Origin: Psychrobacter sp.
Lineage (GTDB): Bacteria > Pseudomonadota > Gammaproteobacteria > Pseudomonadales > Moraxellaceae
Assembly: GCA_018260445.1 (NCBI GenBank)
Contig: JAGLBE010000016.1
Coordinates: forward strand, 1-62,917
Direction of reading: 5' to 3'
Length of the DNA: 62,917 nt
The position numbers were made by a program, and so were the translations under genes. The notes under the pieces were generated by a model that worked only from the letters and a program-made list of their open reading frames with translations, had not been told where the DNA came from and did not search any database. Shown one piece after another: positions 18,310-28,480 of the stretch; positions within the stretch are counted from its first letter, which is position 1, and each line of letters opens with the position of its first letter.

Positions 18310-18789
18310 ATGATAAGTACCTACACACTGCGTCCCAATTTTTGGCAAAACTATTCGTTAGACGAATTAACGGCGCTGGAGTGGGAGGCGTTGTGCGATG
18401 GCTGCGGCGGCTGCTGTTTAGAGAAGTTTTTAGATTATCCCAAGCAGCCCGAATTAACGGAGTATACCGATGTCGCTTGCCGGTTATTGGACTGCGCTAC
18501 AGGCTATTGCTCAGACTATGCCAATCGCCAAAAGTTTGTCCCAAATTGTGTCACGCTAACCCCGAGCAAACTGAAGCACATGCTTTGGCTACCGAGTAAT
18601 TGCGCTTATAAACGCTTGTATCTTGGTCAGGATTTGCCGAAGTGGCATTTACTCATCACTAAAGATGCGGTGGCGACCCAGCAAGGGATGCGCGCGGCGG
18701 GCGTAGGGGTGGCAGGGCGCTGTATTAGCGAAGTCGAGGTTGATGAGGAAGACTTAGAAGCGCGTATTATACGTTGGGTTAAAGCTTAA
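18310..18789 (+). CDS. YcgN-family (UPF0260) cysteine cluster protein
   Basis: A 159-residue protein with the UPF0260 pattern: near the N terminus NFWQNYSLDELTALEWEALC, then CDGCGGCCLEKF (C-X2-C-X2-CC), followed by CRLLDCATGYCSDYANR, a Cys in VPNCVTL and another in SNCAYKRLY. The Cys cluster suggests metal or Fe-S binding, but the family's biochemical role is unknown. The start at 18310 aligns well with family N termini even though the ribosome site is weak. It ends shortly before a bidirectional terminator shared with amtB. Confidence 0.92.
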   Translation: MISTYTLRPNFWQNYSLDELTALEWEALCDGCGGCCLEKFLDYPKQPELTEYTDVACRLLDCATGYCSDYANRQKFVPNCVTLTPSKLKHMLWLPSNCAYKRLYLGQDLPKWHLLITKDAVATQQGMRAAGVGVAGRCISEVEVDEEDLEARIIRWVKA

Positions 18790-18855
18790 AGAGTTAGTAC
18801 AGTGATAACGACCAATTTTAAACAGCCGGATTAAAATATTGCAGAGCCATAAACT

Positions 18856-18888
18856 AAAAAAAGACGCCTTGCATAAGGCGTCTTTTTT
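18856..18888. terminator. Bidirectional terminator between the ycgN-like gene and amtB
   Basis: The stem GACGCCTT/AAGGCGTC with loop GCAT is flanked by an A run on the left and a T run on the right, so it can end both convergent transcripts. Confidence 0.9.
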
Positions 18889-18933
18889 AGGTGATAACAT
18901 CTTGTTAGAAAAGGTTGCAGGCCAACCCTAAAC

Positions 18934-20199
18934 TTAATTCACAAATTCAGGATAGGCTTCTTGACCACATTCTGCGATGTCAGCGCCTTCGTACTCTTCT
19001 TCTTCAGTGATACGTAAGCCCATCACCGCTTTGATAATACTCCAAACAATCAGACTACATACAAATACCCAAACAAAGATAACGAGCGCACCCATTAGCT
19101 GGCCACCAAATGAAGCCTCATGGTTGGTAATTGGCACTATCATTAAGCCAAATAAACCCACAACACCATGCACCGATATGGCGCCAACAGGGTCATCAAT
19201 CTTTAATTTGTCCAACGCTAAGATTGAGCACACCACAATCACACCCGCAATCATACCAAAAACAGTCGCCAGTAGTGGTGTTGGCGTGTCAGGCCCTGCG
19301 GTAATTGCTACCAAACCTGCTAAAGCACCGTTTAATAACATGGTTAAATCGGCTTTACCAAAGATAATACGGGCAAGAATCAAAGCACCAATCGCCCCAC
19401 CTGCCGCTGCGGCATTGGTATTGAGGAACACGATAGCGACCGAGTTGGCACTGGCAATATCGCCCAATTTTAACACCGAGCCGCCGTTAAAGCCAAACCA
19501 GCCCATCCACAAAATCAGCGTCCCTAAGGCAGCCAGCGGTAAGTTGGCACCGGGAATAGCCCGGATTTCGCCATTTTTGCCATATTTACCCTTACGCGCC
19601 CCTAATAGCAACACCCCTGCAAGGGCTGCAGTAGCGCCAGCCAAATGCACAATGCCAGAGCCGGCAAAGTCTTTAAAGTTTAGGGCGCCAATGAACGGAA
19701 CGGCTTTACCACCCCAGGTCCATGCCCCTTCCATCGGATAGATAAATCCTGTCATCACAATGGCAAAGAGGAAAAAGGCCCACAGCTTCATGCGCTCAGC
19801 CACCGCACCCGAAACGATAGACATACAGGTTGCCACGAACACGACTTGGAAGAAAAAGTCAGAGGCAGATGAATATACCGAATCGCCTTCAAAGCCATTT
19901 TCAGCCGAGAGTTTTAGCGCATCGGCCACCAATGTCTCGCCGCCCATAATGTTCGCTAAGAAAAACCCACCATCATACATAAAGTGGTAACCACAAACCA
20001 TGTACATCGTACAAGCTATGGCAAACAAGCCCACATTTTTGGTCAAGATTTCTGTGGTGTTTTTAGAGCGAACGAGGCCCGCCTCTAACATGGCAAAACC
20101 TGCGGCCATCCACATGACTAAAGCACCACAGATTAAAAAGTAAAAAGTATCCAATGCATACTGCAATTGAAAAATCTGATTTATCGCTTCGTTTTCCAA
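18934..20199 (-). CDS. amtB: Ammonium transporter AmtB
   Basis: An inner-membrane ammonium channel of 421 residues with about 11 membrane helices. The two pore histidines of the family are present, in GSGIVHLAGATAAL and ISVHGVVGLFG. WMGWFGFNGGS and AGFAMLEAGLVRSKN are also conserved. The C-terminal tail (IKAVMGLRITEEEEYEGADIAECG) is the part that receives the GlnK T-loop. It has no obvious N-terminal signal peptide, unlike E. coli AmtB. It follows glnK by 81 nt on the same strand, the standard glnK-amtB operon, expressed under nitrogen limitation in relatives. Confidence 0.97.
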   Translation of the reverse strand: MENEAINQIFQLQYALDTFYFLICGALVMWMAAGFAMLEAGLVRSKNTTEILTKNVGLFAIACTMYMVCGYHFMYDGGFFLANIMGGETLVADALKLSAENGFEGDSVYSSASDFFFQVVFVATCMSIVSGAVAERMKLWAFFLFAIVMTGFIYPMEGAWTWGGKAVPFIGALNFKDFAGSGIVHLAGATAALAGVLLLGARKGKYGKNGEIRAIPGANLPLAALGTLILWMGWFGFNGGSVLKLGDIASANSVAIVFLNTNAAAAGGAIGALILARIIFGKADLTMLLNGALAGLVAITAGPDTPTPLLATVFGMIAGVIVVCSILALDKLKIDDPVGAISVHGVVGLFGLMIVPITNHEASFGGQLMGALVIFVWVFVCSLIVWSIIKAVMGLRITEEEEYEGADIAECGQEAYPEFVN

Positions 20200-20280
20200 A
20201 ATATTTCCCCCTCAAAAGGCAATCAATAAAGCCGCTTGGTTATTAAGTACTACGGTTAACGGCGCTGTTAAGCATTAGGT

Positions 20281-21047
<767 letters not shown>

Positions 21048-21908
21048 TTATAGCGTGGGATAAAGCAGATAAGGGGTTTTACTGGCGCACAGCATTTTTT
21101 GGGTGTCGCTACCATGCAGTAATTCACGCAATCGAGATTCGCCAAAAGCGCCCGTCAACAATAACTCTAAGCCATGCTGCTGTTGGTAATACAACAAGGT
21201 TGCGCTCACATCACGGCCCTCTAACAAGGCTTTTTTAGCACTGATACCGGCTTGGCGCAATTTAGCATAGGCGGCGCGTAAGTCCTCTTTATTTGCTTCG
21301 GATAGCTTGCCCACTAACACAATATGTACCGTTATTAAGCGTAAAAAAGTACTTTGACATAGCCAATCGAGTAACGCTTGACAAGTGGGGCTATTATCAA
21401 AAGCAAACAGCGCTGTTTTAGGTGTATTAAATGAAGTAGGGGTTACCAAGGTAGGGCAACGTATCGCCCGAATCAGTTGCGATAGGCTGTTTTTACAAGT
21501 GACGGTGTGGCCAATCACAATCAGCTGCGCCACGTCATCCACATACGCCAAGCTTTCTGCAAGGGTTGCATGGCGTGGTAGCGTATACACGGTATGCTGA
21601 TAACGGCCTTGCTGCTGCTGACAGTAATGTTCGGCCTGCTTAAGCAACAGGCGGCCTTGGTCGCGCATTTTACCGTTACTGTCTTGCTCCTCTAAGGTAA
21701 ATTTATTGAGCAAGTGGCTGTCCTCCTTGGCAATCAAACAGCCCGAATAGTCTACGGCGGTTTTACGATGCGTATTGGGCATGGCGTGCAATAGCCCAAG
21801 CGGGGCACGCAGTAACTTGGCCGCCCACATACTGGCATCGAGTACCGATTGGATGTGCTCGGGGCTATCTAGGCAGGCAATCACACTGTCAGCTTGCAAA
21901 TTACTCAT
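21048..21908 (-). CDS. Tandem-domain universal stress protein (UspA family)
   Basis: A cytoplasmic protein of 286 residues with two Usp folds, residues about 6-145 and 150-285. The second domain has the ATP-binding loop G-X2-G-X9-GS (GAFGESRLRELLHGS), so at least that half probably binds ATP. The first half has a degenerate loop (IGHTVTCKNSLSQLIR). It starts with the usual SVIACLDSPEHIQSVLDASMWAA. It lies just downstream of the broken SulP gene on the same strand. SulP-Usp pairs recur in other bacteria, which suggests anion (perhaps bicarbonate) uptake under stress; that link is inference. Confidence 0.9.
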   Translation of the reverse strand: MSNLQADSVIACLDSPEHIQSVLDASMWAAKLLRAPLGLLHAMPNTHRKTAVDYSGCLIAKEDSHLLNKFTLEEQDSNGKMRDQGRLLLKQAEHYCQQQQGRYQHTVYTLPRHATLAESLAYVDDVAQLIVIGHTVTCKNSLSQLIRAIRCPTLVTPTSFNTPKTALFAFDNSPTCQALLDWLCQSTFLRLITVHIVLVGKLSEANKEDLRAAYAKLRQAGISAKKALLEGRDVSATLLYYQQQHGLELLLTGAFGESRLRELLHGSDTQKMLCASKTPYLLYPTL

Positions 21909-22024
21909 ATAAATTACTTATATAAAGGACTTAACTTGATATGTTTAAGTCAGGTTGTCAGCGCTCGTTTCTTATCTAGCTCGTTTATTCTCTAGATAGC
22001 AGCGTCTCGAGTTTAACATCTACG

Positions 22025-22088
22025 CTTTATTCTCCAAGCTTTATTCTCCAAGCTTTATTCTCCAAGCTTTATTCTCTAAGCTTTATTA
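22025..22088. repeat. 14-bp tandem repeat CTTTATTCTCCAAG
   Basis: Three perfect copies (22025-22066) are followed by a copy with one substitution (22067-22080) and a partial fifth. It lies in the spacer between the SulP gene and usp. Confidence 0.9.
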
Positions 22089-22105
22089 TATAGGCTATTC
22101 AACCT

Positions 22106-23626
22106 CTAATCGAGTAAGCCAATGTCTCGGCGATCGTGCACTGAGAACTGATCGATGATGGTGCGACTGGCCTTGTTTAACCCCACTACCTTAACCTCAA
22201 TGCCCTCTCGCTGTAAACGGATAACCAATTTATCTAGAGTATCAACGGCGGTTATGTCCCAAAAATGGGCATGGCTGACATCAATCTGCACCGTGTCTAG
22301 GGCTTCTTTGGTATCAAAGCTGTCTAAAAACTGGGTGGTAGAGGCAAAAAACACTTGGCCTTGCACATAATAATAACGGGTATTGGCCGCCTCATCATAT
22401 TCGCTATAAATGGTCAAAAACTGACCAATTTTATTGGCAAAGAACAAGGTGGAAAGCAGCACCCCAACCAAAACGCCATAAGCCAAGTTATGAGTAAAGA
22501 CGGTGGTGAGCACTGTGGCCAGCATCACCACATTAAACGAGGTGGGGTGTTTTTTGAACTCGCGTAGCGACTCCCAGTTAAAGGTACCAATTGAGACCAT
22601 AATCATCACCGCAACCAAGGCTGCCATCGGTATTTGCCGCACCCAATCACTTAAAAATACGACCATAATTAGCAATACCACGCCCGCAATGAGCGTGGAC
22701 AAGCGGGTGCGACCGCCCGATTTTACATTAATAATCGACTGTCCAATCATGGCGCAGCCCGCCATACCACCAAAAAAACCCGACACCACATTGGCCATCC
22801 CTTGACCCCGGCATTCTTGGTTTTTGTTGCTGGTGGTGTCGGTTAGGTCATCAACAATGGTCGCCGTCATCATCGATTCCAGCAAACCGACCACGGCAAG
22901 CGTCAGTGATTAAGGGGCGATAATCAGTAAGGACTCTAAGGTTAGCGGAATATTGGGCAATAAAAACATCGGCAGGGTATCGGGCAGTTTGCCCATGTCG
23001 CCCACATTACGAATGTCTAACCCCATATATATGGCAATGCCGGTTAGTGCGACAATACAGATAAGGGGGGAGGGGATAATTCTGCCAATCTTAGGAATGA
23101 GCGGAAAGCCATAAATAATCGCCAGACCGGCGGCGGTCATCAGATACACGGGCAGGCCTAAGCGAGCGGCATCAATGCTGGCATCAAAAGCAGGAATCAA
23201 CTCAGAGAGCTGTGCCATAAAGATTAAAATTGCCAAGGCATTGACAAAGCCGATGACCACCGAGCGCGAGACAAAGCGCATCAGGTTGCCAAGCTTAAAG
23301 ATGCCCATGACAATTTGAATCACCCCACAAAGCAAGGTGGCCGCCAGTAAATACTCAATACCATGCTCGCTAACCAAAGTCACCATGACGAGCGCCATTG
23401 CCCCTGTCGCCGCCGAAATCATCCCCGGGCGCCCGCCCACAAAGCTGATAACCACCGCAATACAAAACGAGGCATACAGGCCGACTTTGGGATCTACCCC
23501 GGCAATAATGGAGAAGGCAATGGCCTCGGGGATAAGCGCCAACGCCACCACCAAGCCCGATAACACATCGCCACGCACATTTGAGAACCATTCGTCACGG
23601 ATAGTCGTTGTAGAGGGAAACATCAT
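22106..23626 (-). pseudogene. SulP-family inorganic anion transporter interrupted by an in-frame stop
   Basis: Read on the minus strand, one frame of 507 codons encodes a complete SulP transporter. It has the N-terminal membrane core ([32 protein letters not shown], family signature), the [15 protein letters not shown] helix and VGLLESMMTATIVDDLTDT. A C-terminal STAS domain follows (about 400-500, IDVSHAHFWDITAVDTLDKLV). Codon 239 is TAA (complement of 22910-22912) between LLIIAP and SLTLAVVGLLES, where relatives usually have Tyr (APYSLTLA), a one-base change from TAT or TAC. Everything downstream is intact, so the mutation looks recent. A GTG restart at 22894 exists but lacks the first half of the transport core. 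Sequencing error or readthrough are alternatives. Confidence 0.85.
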
Positions 23627-23952
23627 ATTTTAGGGTCAACTATTGGTTGAATAAGAAGTCAGTTTTAGCACCCAGACCATAAGTTTTAGACATAGTAAGG
23701 GGTATGCGTGCAAACAATGATAAAAAATAGCCGCAAAACTGTGGCAAAGGCGGTTTATTCTAGAGATGGTCATGTTAAAATAAAATAGCGACTAGGCTAT
23801 AAAATACCAATGCTTGCCCCATTATCTATCAATGCATATACCAGTGCATATGTCAAATATCAAGATATGCATATGTGTGAAATAAGACGGGCAAAAGTCA
23901 TGTGCCGCAAAAATGGGTGCATGATAGCACAATAAAAGGATAAGGACAGATC
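23627..23952. other. Divergent intergenic region between the SulP gene and murD
   Basis: There is no gene in these 326 bases. Three TGCATAT copies (23833, 23845, 23868) include a perfect palindrome ATATGCATAT (23865-23874) and lie in the murD-proximal half. murD has AAAAGGATAAGGA before its ATG. Confidence 0.55.
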
Positions 23953-25512
23953 ATGAGCGTTGACCAGCTCGTTAATAAAGCACAGCCGCCTGCAACAATC
24001 AATACGTTACAGATGACTACTGACTCACAAATTACCAGCCGTTCAGAAGGCACGTTGATTCAAAAGGGCAGTGGGCTACAAGTGGTTATTGGCCTTGGGC
24101 AATCTGGTTTAGCCACAGTGAACTATTTAGTGCAGCAAGGGTATAATGTGGCGATTACCGATGCCCATCCCAATCCGCCGCTGGCGTCAAAATTGCCAGA
24201 CAGCGTGGCTATTCGTATTTTTGGGACGCTAGACGCCCAGTTACTGCAGCGGGCAGCAAGGATTATTATCAGCCCAGGGGTGCCACTCACTACCCCAGCC
24301 GTCGCTGCAGCGAAACAAGCGGGTATCGCCATTGTCAGCGATATCCAGCTTTTTAAAGACGCGTGCACAGTGCCTATTATAGCCATCACGGGCTCTAATG
24401 CTAAAACAACCGTCACGACGTTGGTGGGGCAAATGGCAAAAGATGCCGGCATAAAGGTTGGGGTAGGCGGCAACATTGGGGTGCCAGCGCTAAGCTTGCT
24501 AGATGCCGGCAGCGATGCCCTAGAGTTAGCCGTGCTAGAATTGTCGAGTTTTCAATTAGAAACCGTCACCAACCTAGGTGCTAAAGTGGCGGTAGTCCTC
24601 AATATGTCGCCGGATCACCTAGACCGTCACGGTGATATGCTAGGTTACCATCAAGTCAAGCATCGCATTTTTCAAGGCGCCAAGTCCATTGTGGTGAACC
24701 GTGACGATGCGCTAACTCGACCTTTGGTGGCCGATAACATACCTAGGTTGAGCATTGGTTCAAACGCACCAGATATGGGTGAATACGGTTTATTAGTGGA
24801 TGGCGATAGCAAGGACAACGGCCGCTTATATCTGGCCAAAGGCACCCAAAAATTGCTGGCGGCCGATGCGATGAGGATTAAAGGTAAACATAACCTGCTC
24901 AATGCGCAAGCGGCCTTGGCCATTGGCGAGCTTGCTGGTTTGCCTTTAGACAGTATGCTTGCCACTTTAAAAGCCTTTGCTGGTTTACCGCATCGTTGTC
25001 AGTTTGTGGCGACGATTGCCGATGTGGACTATTTTAATGACTCTAAAGGAACGAATGTTGGCTCTACCAAAGCCGCCATATTGGGACTAGGGTCGGTATA
25101 TCAGGCCCAAAACGGCAACCGTAATGGCACCAAAAATAAGTTATTGTTGATTATGGGCGGTCAAGGTAAAGGTCAAGACTTTGGCGAATTGGTGCCGCTT
25201 ATCAACCGTTATGTCAGTCAAGTGTTACTCATTGGTGCGGACGCTAAAAAAATAGCGGCAGATTTTAAGCAAGCCCAACCCGAGCCGATAGCAGATACGG
25301 TAGAGATGCACCAATGCAAGACTCTGACTCAAGCTTTGCAAAAAGCGCAAACCCTGACTCAAAGTAGTTTATCGCAAGTTGCGGCGGTAGTCTTGTCGCC
25401 GGCTTGTGCCAGTTTTGATCAATTTAGTGGCTATGTGGCACGGGGCGAGCAGTTTTGTGAGTGGGTACGCGCCCCGTTAACTGCACCCACCGTGACACCT
25501 CACCCACTGTGA
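23953..25512 (+). CDS. murD: UDP-N-acetylmuramoyl-L-alanine--D-glutamate ligase MurD
   Basis: MurD adds D-Glu to UDP-MurNAc-L-Ala in the cytoplasm, using ATP. The Rossmann-like N-terminal domain contains VIGLGQSGLATVNYL; the central ATPase domain has IIAITGSNAKTTVTTLVG, then LELSSFQLE and NMSPDHLDRHG; the C-terminal domain has NDSKGTNVGSTKAAI and LLIMGGQGKGQDF. The P-loop has Ala where most MurD proteins have Gly (GSNAKT against GSNGKS). At 519 residues it exceeds E. coli MurD (438), mainly through about 45 extra N-terminal residues. ftsW follows on the same strand; a murD-ftsW pair is a remnant of the dcw cell-division cluster. Confidence 0.96.
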   Translation: MSVDQLVNKAQPPATINTLQMTTDSQITSRSEGTLIQKGSGLQVVIGLGQSGLATVNYLVQQGYNVAITDAHPNPPLASKLPDSVAIRIFGTLDAQLLQRAARIIISPGVPLTTPAVAAAKQAGIAIVSDIQLFKDACTVPIIAITGSNAKTTVTTLVGQMAKDAGIKVGVGGNIGVPALSLLDAGSDALELAVLELSSFQLETVTNLGAKVAVVLNMSPDHLDRHGDMLGYHQVKHRIFQGAKSIVVNRDDALTRPLVADNIPRLSIGSNAPDMGEYGLLVDGDSKDNGRLYLAKGTQKLLAADAMRIKGKHNLLNAQAALAIGELAGLPLDSMLATLKAFAGLPHRCQFVATIADVDYFNDSKGTNVGSTKAAILGLGSVYQAQNGNRNGTKNKLLLIMGGQGKGQDFGELVPLINRYVSQVLLIGADAKKIAADFKQAQPEPIADTVEMHQCKTLTQALQKAQTLTQSSLSQVAAVVLSPACASFDQFSGYVARGEQFCEWVRAPLTAPTVTPHPL

Positions 25513-25714
25513 CACCTTAGCCAGCCTCTGACAGCTGGCAAAACATAAAACGGCGCGGCTACGACTATTTATTATCAGCCAGTGTTCCCTAACTTGTCAG
25601 CGTTTAACAAACCGTCAGCAGGATAACCTGCCAGCGTTGCAACCTGCCACCTCACCGTTATCCGATTCGCTAGCCCCTCATTCAAAAATTTTTTTAAGTA
25701 CAGTTGACCCAGAT

Positions 25715-26920
25715 ATGGCACAAGACAATTCATTACCTGCAGCAGCTTCCAAGTCGGCAACAAAACGTATGCCCTATAATACGGGGGTATTTTCTTTACC
25801 GACAGCCGGCAATGTACTCATTGCGAGCGTTGCCAGTTTGCTGGTATTAAGCCTGATGATGGTGGCTTCAGCCTCTATTCCTTTTTCGGTCACCCATGGT
25901 CAAGACGAGTTGTTTTTTTTCTATCGCCATCTGACTTATATGGTGGTTGGGATTATTGCCGGCACCCTAACTTATTATCTTAATTTAAGCTGGTTTTATA
26001 ATTTGCTACTCCAAGTACTGGTATTGCTATGCACTATTTTTTTACTGATTTTGACGCTATTAATAGGCGACGCCGCCAATGGCGCTACTCGCTGGCTGGA
26101 GTTTGGGCCATTTAACTTTCAAGTGGCCGAATTGGTGAAAGTCGTCATGGTCATATTTACCGCAGATTTTGTGGTGCGCCGCGCCAATGAAGTGCGCCAT
26201 AGTTGGGATGGCTTTTTACGTATTTTTATAGTCATTGCTATTATTACGATGTTGCTATTGTTGCAACCGGACTTTGGCTCCTTGGTGATTATTGTTTGCA
26301 CCATACTGGCGATGTTTTTTATTGCCGGTGCGCCCAAAATTCAGTTTATTATCCTAGGTACTATTGTGCTTGGCTTATCGGCTGTGGCCATTTGGTTTAA
26401 GGAGTATCGCCTCGCTCGAGTCACCTCGTTTATGGATCCCTTTGACGATATGAAGGGCAGCGATTACCAACTGGTGCGCAGTTTGATTGCTTTTGGTCGG
26501 GGTCAGGTCACCGGTGTCGGTTACGGCGAAAGTGTGCAGAAATTGGCGCATCTCCCCGAAGCGCATACCGACTTTTTGTTGGCGATTACTGGCGAGGAGT
26601 TGGGATTGGTCGGGGTGACAACCGTTATTTTGTTAGAGGCGTTCATTATTGCCTGTACCATGCGCATCAGCTACACCGCCCTAAAAAACCGCCAGATGCG
26701 TTTAAGTTATACCGCTTTTGGCTTTGGGGTGATTTTTATTGGTCAAAGCGTGATTAATGCTGGCATGAATATGGGTATCATGCCCACCAAGGGCCTTACG
26801 ATGCCCTTTTTTAGTTACGGCGGCTCGTCTATGGTCATGTGCCTGGTTATGGTGGGGCTATTGCTACGTATCCATAAGCAAAGCCCGCTGATTCCTGTCA
26901 CCCAATGCCGCCATTATTAG
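25715..26920 (+). CDS. ftsW: FtsW, septal peptidoglycan glycosyltransferase (SEDS family)
   Basis: A polytopic membrane protein of the SEDS family that polymerises lipid II at the division septum together with FtsI. FtsW-type signatures: YGESVQKLAHLPEAHTDFLLAITGEELGL and GIMPTKGLTMPFFSYGGSSM. Also seen are GDAANGATRWLEFGPFNFQVAELVK and about ten membrane segments. A start at TTG 25637 would add 26 polar residues; I prefer the ATG at 25715, though the ribosome site is weak for both. It follows murD and is convergent with gluQ with only 23 nt between them. Confidence 0.94.
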   Translation: MAQDNSLPAAASKSATKRMPYNTGVFSLPTAGNVLIASVASLLVLSLMMVASASIPFSVTHGQDELFFFYRHLTYMVVGIIAGTLTYYLNLSWFYNLLLQVLVLLCTIFLLILTLLIGDAANGATRWLEFGPFNFQVAELVKVVMVIFTADFVVRRANEVRHSWDGFLRIFIVIAIITMLLLLQPDFGSLVIIVCTILAMFFIAGAPKIQFIILGTIVLGLSAVAIWFKEYRLARVTSFMDPFDDMKGSDYQLVRSLIAFGRGQVTGVGYGESVQKLAHLPEAHTDFLLAITGEELGLVGVTTVILLEAFIIACTMRISYTALKNRQMRLSYTAFGFGVIFIGQSVINAGMNMGIMPTKGLTMPFFSYGGSSMVMCLVMVGLLLRIHKQSPLIPVTQCRHY

Positions 26921-26943
26921 GCATTAGACTTGCCGGCCAACAC

Positions 26944-27885
26944 TCAAACAGTTGAGCCACTAGTTGAGCCACTAACAGGCGACACCCGTCCTAAAGTCGT
27001 CTGGTTTATTAGCGAGGTGTGTTGCCATTGCCTAACCGCTTGCTTTAGCATCATCGCCGGTTTATCAGTAGCGACGGCAGGTTGTTTGAGTAAAGCGAGA
27101 CCTTGATGAAGCAAAGCTTGGCATTTTGCCACACTGCTGGTATCAATGGGCACCGCAAGGTTTTGCTTAGAGAGCTTTTGCCCTTGATGGTTTTCTACCA
27201 AAGGCAGGTGTAACCATTGCTCAATAGCGGGCAAGTCTAAATAGTGCATCAGCGCAATTTGCGCCGTGGTGAGTGGCAAAACATCCAGCCCACGCATCAC
27301 ATGGGTCACTCCTTGCAAACCATCATCCACGCTAACCGCCAAAAAATAGTTCACCATCCCATCGCTACGGCGCAGCACCACATCGCCTAGCGTTTGCTGC
27401 GGATTGGCCCACTGCATCCCTTGCAGACCATCTAAAAACCCAATGCTATAATCTGGCAATTGTAGCCGTACCCTTTGCTGGCGTAGATAAGACGCAGAAG
27501 ATGAGTCATGGCCATCTTGAGCACAAGCAGTCTTTAGGCAAAATCTAGGATAGGTCGCATGGCTGTGTAGCTGCTTACGCGAGCAGGTGCAGGCATATAC
27601 CCGTAGGGATAGGCAACGCTGCAGCAGCTCATTGTAGATGTGGGTTCGTTTTGATTGGTAAACAACCTCGCCATCCCAATGCAGACCAAGGTTTTGCAAG
27701 TCTTGCAAAATTTGGTCGCTAAATTGTCGAGTACAACGCTGGTAGTCGGTGTCCTCTAAGCGCAGCAGCCAGCGCCCTTGCAGCGACTTGATATGACAGT
27801 AACTGGCAATAGCCGTGGTAAGCGAGCCTAAGTGCAGCTCACCCGTGGGCGACGGGGCAAAGCGACCCACAGCGAGTGGATTCAA
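26944..27885 (-). CDS. gluQ: Glutamyl-Q tRNA(Asp) synthetase
   Basis: This truncated glutamyl-tRNA synthetase lacks the anticodon domain and attaches Glu to queuosine 34 of tRNA(Asp). The 313 residues show the class I HIGH-like element in [14 protein letters not shown], the KMSKS-like element in QKLSKQNLA, and [17 protein letters not shown] zinc-binding Cys set is present ([10 protein letters not shown] and further Cys and His). It starts 16 nt after dksA on the same strand; the dksA-gluQ operon is conserved in gammaproteobacteria and supports the call. Confidence 0.95.
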   Translation of the reverse strand: MNPLAVGRFAPSPTGELHLGSLTTAIASYCHIKSLQGRWLLRLEDTDYQRCTRQFSDQILQDLQNLGLHWDGEVVYQSKRTHIYNELLQRCLSLRVYACTCSRKQLHSHATYPRFCLKTACAQDGHDSSSASYLRQQRVRLQLPDYSIGFLDGLQGMQWANPQQTLGDVVLRRSDGMVNYFLAVSVDDGLQGVTHVMRGLDVLPLTTAQIALMHYLDLPAIEQWLHLPLVENHQGQKLSKQNLAVPIDTSSVAKCQALLHQGLALLKQPAVATDKPAMMLKQAVRQWQHTSLINQTTLGRVSPVSGSTSGSTV

Positions 27886-27901
27886 GGTGCAACCATAAAG
27901 G

Positions 27902-28336
27902 CTAGGCGTGTCCCCACGCTTGGCGCTCTTTCATCTCTGACAAGGTTTTACAGTCAATACACTGGGTTGCGGTAGGGCGAGCCTCTAAACGGCGCAGGCC
28001 GATTTCCACCCCGCAAGTTTGACAAAAACCATAGTCACCATTGCTAATTTCGGCCAATGATTTGTCTATTTTATGAATCAATTTGCGCTCGCGGTCACGG
28101 GTACGCAGTGCTAGCGCAAACTCTTCTTCTTGAGTAGCCCTATCATTAATGTCGGATAAAGAGGTTGATTCGTCCTGAATATAGCTTTTAGTACGATCCG
28201 CATCACCGGCAAGCTGGAACTTCCATTTTTTCAAAATGGCCGTAAAATGCTCGAGCTGCGGCGTGGACATATACTCTTCGCCATCTTCAGGAGAGTAAGG
28301 TTTGAAGGGTAGGTCGTCAATAGGGGATTGATTCAT
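27902..28336 (-). CDS. dksA: RNA polymerase-binding transcription factor DksA
   Basis: DksA enters the secondary channel of RNA polymerase and, with ppGpp, represses rRNA promoters and activates amino-acid promoters. The coiled-coil tip keeps both acidic residues ([11 protein letters not shown], matching D-X2-D-R-A in E. coli). The zinc finger is C-X2-C-X17-C-X2-C ([20 protein letters not shown], then QCIDCK). Its 144 residues are close to the usual 151. It is first in an operon with gluQ. Confidence 0.97.
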   Translation of the reverse strand: MNQSPIDDLPFKPYSPEDGEEYMSTPQLEHFTAILKKWKFQLAGDADRTKSYIQDESTSLSDINDRATQEEEFALALRTRDRERKLIHKIDKSLAEISNGDYGFCQTCGVEIGLRRLEARPTATQCIDCKTLSEMKERQAWGHA

Positions 28337-28480
28337 GACATTTTCCTATATACAAAGATGTTGGTGCAAAAATAATTTGACCTTATACCACATTTTTATT
28401 GGTTATGCGAGAAATATCGGTTAAGGGTGCGCTTCAAAGGGTGCGCTTTAATGACGGTGTTTAGGGTTACTAAGCTCGCG

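Noticed and set aside
18977-19741. 254-codon plus-strand frame opposite amtB
   Set aside because: It is a shadow of the amtB coding strand; composition follows the antisense of membrane-protein codons.
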